A stretch of DNA of 29,138 bases from Mesostigma viride (Eukaryota; Streptophyta; Mesostigmatophyceae; Mesostigmatales; Mesostigmataceae). A model generated the notes under the pieces. The model was not told the origin of the DNA. It saw nothing but the letters and a program-made list of their open reading frames with translations, and searched no databases. Made by a program: the position numbers and the translations under genes. Shown here piece by piece: positions 26,907 through 29,138 of the stretch (position 1 is its first letter; each line of letters opens with the position of its first letter). The stretch lies in NCBI GenBank assembly GCA_009746045.1, contig RPFO01002241.1, positions 55,001 through 84,138 on the forward strand. Reading direction: 5' to 3'.

Positions 26907-27038
26907 GTGCTGCCGTCTTCCCCATCGACGTCGTCAAGACCGATGTCGCCAAGAAGAATGTGCAATCACTCTCGGCCATGTTTAACTCATGTGGGCCTTC
27001 ATGGCCATACGGGAAATATTATTGAATCAGTTCTTTGA
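26907..27038 (+). CDS. Probable exon 2 of the coiled-coil gene
   Basis: Starting at the base after the acceptor AG, in the phase delivered by exon 1, the sequence encodes a Ser/Pro/Arg-rich C terminus of 43 residues (VLPSSPSTSSRPMSPRRMCN onward) and stops with TGA at 27036-27038. AATAAA follows at 27316-27321 and again at 27434-27439. Another frame here, ending at 27025, also looks coding-like, so the phase is not certain. Confidence 0.4.
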   Translation: MLPSSPSTSSRPMSPRRMCNHSRPCLTHVGLHGHTGNIIESVL

Positions 27039-27542
27039 CACTGAGTTGGCACTACGCAACACCTTTGATGCACATGAGTGCAGGGCGCATGTGTTGAAAC
27101 CATGCAACCATGGCGATCCCTCAAAAAGTTTGGTTATGTAATAAGTGACACAATTATTCCGGACGTATGATGGCCCAACGTCCTGTAAGGTTGAGTTGTC
27201 TTGGAGGAGGAGCGTGATGACCGCGGAAGCCGCGTGGGTGTCTGTAGTGCTATATCTTGAAGATGTACGGTCTTGGAAGAGTTATGGTCTTGGAATCATA
27301 TAATAATGAGCTTGGAATAAAGTTGCGGGCAGCCTTCAATTGGCATATGTTGTCTCATTGATGTTGTCTCATTGCGTTAATGGGTCAATTGTCTTAGTTT
27401 ATATAATGTATATCTTGGGAAACTCATTGCTTCAATAAAATGCATGCTAGGCGCAATCAACCCCCACAAACACATCTGAAAACTGCACAGTGCATCAAAT
27501 GTATCCTAGACAAAAAAATGTATCCTAATCCGGTAAAACCAC
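27039..27542 (+). other. 3' untranslated region and intergenic stretch
   Basis: No coding frame. Two AATAAA hexamers at 27316 and 27434 are possible polyadenylation signals for the plus-strand gene. ATGTTGTCTCATTG is tandemly repeated near 27346-27375. Confidence 0.45.
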
Positions 27543-27763
27543 CCAGTGTGACCTGCCGCGCGCCTCCGCCGAGCTTGCCATCTCGCCATGTCCTACGGGT
27601 TTTCCCAGGTGTGTCGGGCGCCTCGGGATCGTGGCCTACCCATTGAGACTGATCGGCCTCCTTTCGACATGGTTATTTTAGCTGATCCTGTGTTCCAGGG
27701 TGAGATCCTGGTTCCGCGTTCTGTATCGCTGGGCTAGGCGCCACAACGACTTGGACACCTACG

Positions 27764-28372
27764 GTGGTTCCAGTGGGCTTACCTCCGCCTCTGGGCATTA
27801 TGGCTTCGGATGCCCTTACGGTAGAGTTTCCTGCGGTGCCGGGTGTTACGTACACCACGGTCCTCCAGCCCATCCTCGAGTGGGATGCCCGGCGTCCGGC
27901 GCCCCTCCCGGGCCAGGGTCTAGACTCCCGCGGTCACCCTCCTCCTCGGGCCAGCGACTACCTAGAGACATTCGGGTCGCGCCAGTGTGCGCGTCGGTGG
28001 CGTTCCCGTGAGATTCGGCACATCCGGTTGTGGCCGTCCAACGTGGAGCCCCTGGTAGATCTGTTTTTCCCGACGGGTATGCGCCCTCGGATCCGGTATC
28101 ATCGCCTGCTCCTTCGGGCTCTCTGCCTGATCGCGGTAGAGCCTTTCCTACGCCTCTTTGCCTGTGGTTTCCTGGACTGGGCCCGGGGCCAGGTCGTTCT
28201 TACTCAGCATAGGTATTACTGGGCCTTTCTGGGCCTTTTTCCTGACGGCGTGTGGGCCGATGTTTTCCTCACCGTAGATAGGCATGACAATGTTGAGGAT
28301 GTGGCCCATTACCAGGCCTACCTGGAAGTCCTGCTGGCCTCCCGTGGTACCTACCAGACGGATGGCCATTAG
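27764..28372 (+). pseudogene. 3' ORF C-terminal domain, second copy
   Basis: About 200 codons read through in one frame over the domain that is broken at 16673-16745 in the full copy, ending at the TAG at 28370-28372. It contains the hydrophobic segment ALCLIAVEPFLRLFACGFL. Upstream of 27764 the frame is disturbed by one-base differences. No 5' end is present, so it is a gene fragment. Confidence 0.7.
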
Positions 28373-28742
28373 ATAGAGGGCCTTAGGCCCGACCTGAGGG
28401 TGTTGTCCCTCCGGTATGTAGAGTCGCCCTCATGTTCTGGCCAGTTGGCTGGTCGTTCTTGGTCCTTGGTGCTGATGGGTTTACTCTGTGTGTCCTGCCC
28501 AGTGCCGTTCCCCCCCGGCAAGGACTCCGTTCCAGGCAGTTAGGGGAACCTACCACCAGGCTTGGTGCTGGCTAACCCTACACCTCCCGGCGTGGTGGTG
28601 GAGACCGTGTGAACTATTGGTGCCTTGTATCTTGGATGGCTTGCTGACTGTGTTAGTGTGTGCTGGGTGCATTAGGTTTCCTACCCCTTGCTTTCCTCCC
28701 TGTACGTAGGGAGAGGGCTCCCTACCTTTGTGGGGGGGGAGG

Positions 28743-29138
28743 TGTTACGTCGCGTAACAATTCGTTGTAGTTACGGACGTAAATTAGGTCCTTTGCCTCG
28801 GTTGTCCCTAGGTTTACGTTTAGGCTCCTACCGGACATTATTGTCCTCGTAACAGTACTGTGGTACATTGGGTGCCGTTGGGCGCCGCGCCGCGTACTTT
28901 ACTAGTGGTCCTGATCCTGTGGTAGAATGTAGTGGACCAGCGTGCATCAGTAGATTTAGTGGACCAGCGTGCACCTGTAGGCGAGGGCCATGTCGGCCCG
29001 AGCGTGTTGGACCGTTGGTGACCATTTATGCGCGTTCTACCCCTTGTGTGTGCACTCGGCTGTGTTAAGTGAATTGACACATTTAGGCTTGGGTCACGGC
29101 AGTGTAGTTGTGTTTCCTTCCTCTATTTCCTGGAGTAA
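28743..29138 (+). repeat. 3' LTR of the second copy, cut by the window end
   Basis: Matches the first 396 or so bases of the 573-bp LTR. It lacks one G in the CCGGGACATT segment (near 28832), lacks two bases in CGGCGTGTG (near 29059) and has one extra T in CTATTTCCTGG (near 29126). Confidence 0.95.

Larger units (their letters stand above)
27543..29138 (+). mobile_element. 5'-truncated second copy of the LTR retrotransposon
   Basis: From 27543 the sequence matches 16098 onward: the C-terminal half of the 3' ORF, its untranslated region, the polypurine tract and the start of the LTR, in the same orientation. The break at 27543 lies inside the 3' ORF and not at an LTR edge, so the rest was lost by deletion or recombination. 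Differences from the first copy are mostly one-base insertions and deletions, many in short homopolymers. The copy continues beyond the window. Confidence 0.93.

Noticed and set aside
25190-27038. Very long plus-strand frames (387, 552 and 611 codons) and a 500-codon minus-strand frame across the TGCGTGGC array
   Set aside because: An 8-base repeat without stops is open in all three frames and gives the same residue cycle in each; this is an artefact of the array.

Overview
The window is nuclear DNA of an intron-bearing eukaryote, most likely a flagellated alga or another protist with cilia. Three things suggest this: consensus GT-AG introns, two tiny exons of the ciliary gene CFAP299, and a heavy load of retrotransposons and minisatellites. 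I cannot fix the species from the sequence. Nothing looks bacterial: there are no operons and no ribosome-binding-site logic.

Layout. 1-3105: decayed non-LTR (LINE) retrotransposon with remnants of the APE endonuclease, the reverse transcriptase and the C-terminal region. 3106-4754: AT-rich intergenic DNA with a short motif present three times. 4755-5840 (minus): an intact single-exon TPR gene resembling kinesin-light-chain repeats. 5841-7066: intergenic DNA ending in a tandem duplication. 7067-17866: a 10.8 kb Ty3/gypsy LTR retrotransposon whose two 573-bp LTRs differ at a single base that I could find. Its order is LTR, primer-site candidate, splice-donor candidate, a small ORF with an RNase H1 N-terminal (viroplasmin-like) domain, gag with a zinc knuckle, protease, RT, RNase H, integrase with DDX35E, chromodomain, splice-acceptor candidate, a GC-rich unrecognised 3' ORF, polypurine tract, LTR. 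17867-19005: no gene seen. 19006-20535 (minus): an unrecognised gene carrying apparent one-base shifts. 20555-22245: GC-rich tandem array. 22427-23200 (minus): two CFAP299 exons. 23201-24520: degenerate repeats and an 8-bp minisatellite. 24663-27038 (plus): a probable two-exon gene whose intron is almost entirely a second 8-bp minisatellite. 27543-29138: a 5'-truncated second copy of the same LTR element, cut by the window end.

How the parts relate. The LTR element is the most interesting object. It combines a hybrid-binding-domain ORF placed before gag, a compositionally foreign 3' ORF in the position an env gene would take, and a donor/acceptor pair placed so that one splice would deliver that 3' ORF as a subgenomic mRNA. 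Its coding frames are interrupted by single-base shifts, several at homopolymers. The second copy differs from the first mostly by the same kind of single-base indel, so part of the damage may be sequencing or assembly error rather than decay.
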